This document shows positions 4,316-5,312 of a stretch of 5,312 bases of DNA, in pieces. The position numbers were made by a program, and so were the translations under genes. Positions within the stretch are counted from its first letter, which is position 1. Every line of letters begins with the position of its first letter. The notes under the pieces were generated by a model. It made no database searches. It was given only the letters and a program-made list of their open reading frames with translations, and had not been told where the DNA came from. The stretch lies in the NCBI GenBank assembly GCA_028282185.1, contig JANQIJ010000074.1, positions 1 to 5,312 on the forward strand, given 5' to 3'. The stretch comes from Rhodospirillales bacterium (GTDB lineage Bacteria > Pseudomonadota > Alphaproteobacteria > Rhodospirillales > Casp-alpha2).

Positions 4316-5312
4316 ATGCAGATCGGCGTGCCCAAGGAAATCAAGGTTCACGAATACCGGGTCGGGATGACCCCGGCAAGCGTCCGCGAGGCGACCCATC
4401 ACGGCCATGGAGTGCTGATCGAAACCAATGCCGGCGCCGGCATCGGCGCCACGGACGACGATTACCGACGGGCCGGGGCGGAGATCGCCGGCGATGCGGC
4501 CGAGGTCTTCGCCGCCGCCGAGATGATCGTCAAGGTCAAGGAGCCGCAGGCGGCCGAGCGCAAGATGCTGAGGGACGGTCAGGTGCTGTTCACCTACCTG
4601 CACCTGGCGCCCGACGCGGCGCAGACCCGGGATTTGATCGCCTCCGGCGCGACCTGCATCGCCTATGAAACGGTGACCGACAGCCTGGGCGGCCTGCCGC
4701 TGCTGGCGCCCATGTCGCAGGTCGCCGGCCGCATGTCGATCCAGGCCGGCGCCCGTTGTCTGGAAAAAGAGGCCGGCGGGCGCGGCGTGCTTTTGGGCGG
4801 GGTGCCCGGCGTGGCGCCGGCCAAGGTGGTGATCATCGGCGGCGGCGTGGTCGGCGAGAACGCCGCCTACATGGCCGTGGGTCTGGGCGCCGACGTGACC
4901 ATCCTGGACCGCAACGTGGACACCATGCGGGCCCTGGTCGTGCGCTTCGGTCAATCGATCAAGACCGAATATTCGACCCGGTTGAGTATCGAGCAACATG
5001 TCCTGACCGCCGATCTGGTGATCGGCGGAGTGTTGATCCCGGGCGCCGCCGCGCCCAAGCTGGTCAGCGAGGATCAGGTCCGCCAAATGAAGGCGGGGTC
5101 GGTGCTCTGCGACGTGGCCATCGACCAGGGCGGCTGTTTCGCCACGTCGCGACCGACGACCCATGCCGAGCCGACCTATCTGGTCAACGAGGTCGTACAT
5201 TACTGCGTCGCCAACATGCCGGGCGCCGTGGCCCATACCTCGACCTATGCGCTCAACAACGTCACTTTGCCGTTCATCCTGGCGCTTGCCGACAAGGGCC
5301 ATGCCCAAGCCC
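4316..5312 (+). CDS. ald: Alanine dehydrogenase (3' partial, 332 codons visible)
   Basis: Ald catalyses the reversible NAD-dependent deamination of L-alanine to pyruvate and ammonium in the cytosol. The sequence begins MQIGVPKEIK and carries family residues at the positions known from the Mycobacterium tuberculosis enzyme: Arg15 (substrate binding, YRVGMTP), Lys75 (KVKEP), catalytic His96 (TYLHLAP) and catalytic Asp270 (DVAIDQGG). The Rossmann nucleotide-binding loop is GGGVVG (175-180) with acidic Asp198 at the end of the following strand (ILDRN), indicating NAD(H). HYCVANMPGAVAHTSTYALN (295-314) is also diagnostic. Usual length is about 370 residues, so roughly 40 C-terminal residues lie beyond the right edge. 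It is 120 bases downstream of the MocR gene on the same strand, far enough for its own promoter, though none is convincing. With the pyruvate-dependent transaminase it would recycle alanine to pyruvate. Confidence 0.97.
   Translation, partial: MQIGVPKEIKVHEYRVGMTPASVREATHHGHGVLIETNAGAGIGATDDDYRRAGAEIAGDAAEVFAAAEMIVKVKEPQAAERKMLRDGQVLFTYLHLAPDAAQTRDLIASGATCIAYETVTDSLGGLPLLAPMSQVAGRMSIQAGARCLEKEAGGRGVLLGGVPGVAPAKVVIIGGGVVGENAAYMAVGLGADVTILDRNVDTMRALVVRFGQSIKTEYSTRLSIEQHVLTADLVIGGVLIPGAAAPKLVSEDQVRQMKAGSVLCDVAIDQGGCFATSRPTTHAEPTYLVNEVVHYCVANMPGAVAHTSTYALNNVTLPFILALADKGHAQA

Noticed and set aside
4214..5308. Long minus-strand open frame (364 codons) opposite ald
   Set aside because: It is entirely antisense to a clear alanine dehydrogenase; its translation is low-complexity His/Gly/Asp/Arg-rich, as expected from the shadow frame of GC-rich coding DNA.
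1..5312. CRISPR arrays, insertion sequences, tRNA/rRNA genes, toxin-antitoxin or defence genes
   Set aside because: Searched by eye for spaced repeats, terminal inverted repeats, transposase motifs and cloverleaf patterns; none found. The window looks like ordinary metabolic chromosome.

Overview
The window is GC-rich and densely coding. It reads like an alphaproteobacterial chromosome, probably a Rhodospirillales-type organism. This rests on the ccoI-ccoS gene order, a PAS_5-family protein of the kind common in that group, and a class III transaminase whose sequence resembles alphaproteobacterial homologues. The assignment is an inference from gene content; no rRNA or other strict marker is present.

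Layout from left to right: (1) Positions 1-219 are the 3' end of ccoI, the copper P-type ATPase that supplies copper to cbb3 cytochrome oxidase. It is followed at 242-382 by the small assembly gene ccoS. These look like the tail of a ccoGHIS operon that begins left of the window. (2) A short convergent gap (383-430) holds a GC-rich hairpin. (3) A minus-strand gene (431-976) encodes a PAS_5-like protein of unknown role. (4) A 232-bp gap (977-1208) has an AT-rich patch and a small tandem repeat upstream of the PAS_5 gene, but no recognisable gene. (5) A minus-strand class III omega-amino-acid:pyruvate transaminase lies at 1209-2519. (6) A 182-bp divergent regulatory region (2520-2701) carries a perfect tandem 11-bp repeat and a third phased half-copy. 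(7) A plus-strand MocR/GabR-type regulator, a GntR winged helix fused to an aminotransferase-like PLP domain, lies at 2702-4195. (8) Alanine dehydrogenase, ald, starts at 4316 and runs off the right edge.

The right two thirds form a coherent catabolic module. The transaminase should move the amino group of an omega-amino acid (beta-alanine, taurine, hypotaurine or similar; substrate unresolved) onto pyruvate, giving L-alanine and a semialdehyde. Alanine dehydrogenase then deaminates the alanine with NAD+, regenerating pyruvate and releasing ammonium. The divergent MocR regulator is the obvious candidate to sense substrate or PLP adduct and control the transaminase, and possibly ald. The tandem repeats between the divergent genes are the best candidate operator.

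I see no mobile element, CRISPR array, tRNA/rRNA or defence system. The most unusual signals are the phased direct repeats and two apparent active-site substitutions in the transaminase. A wholly new system is not evident.
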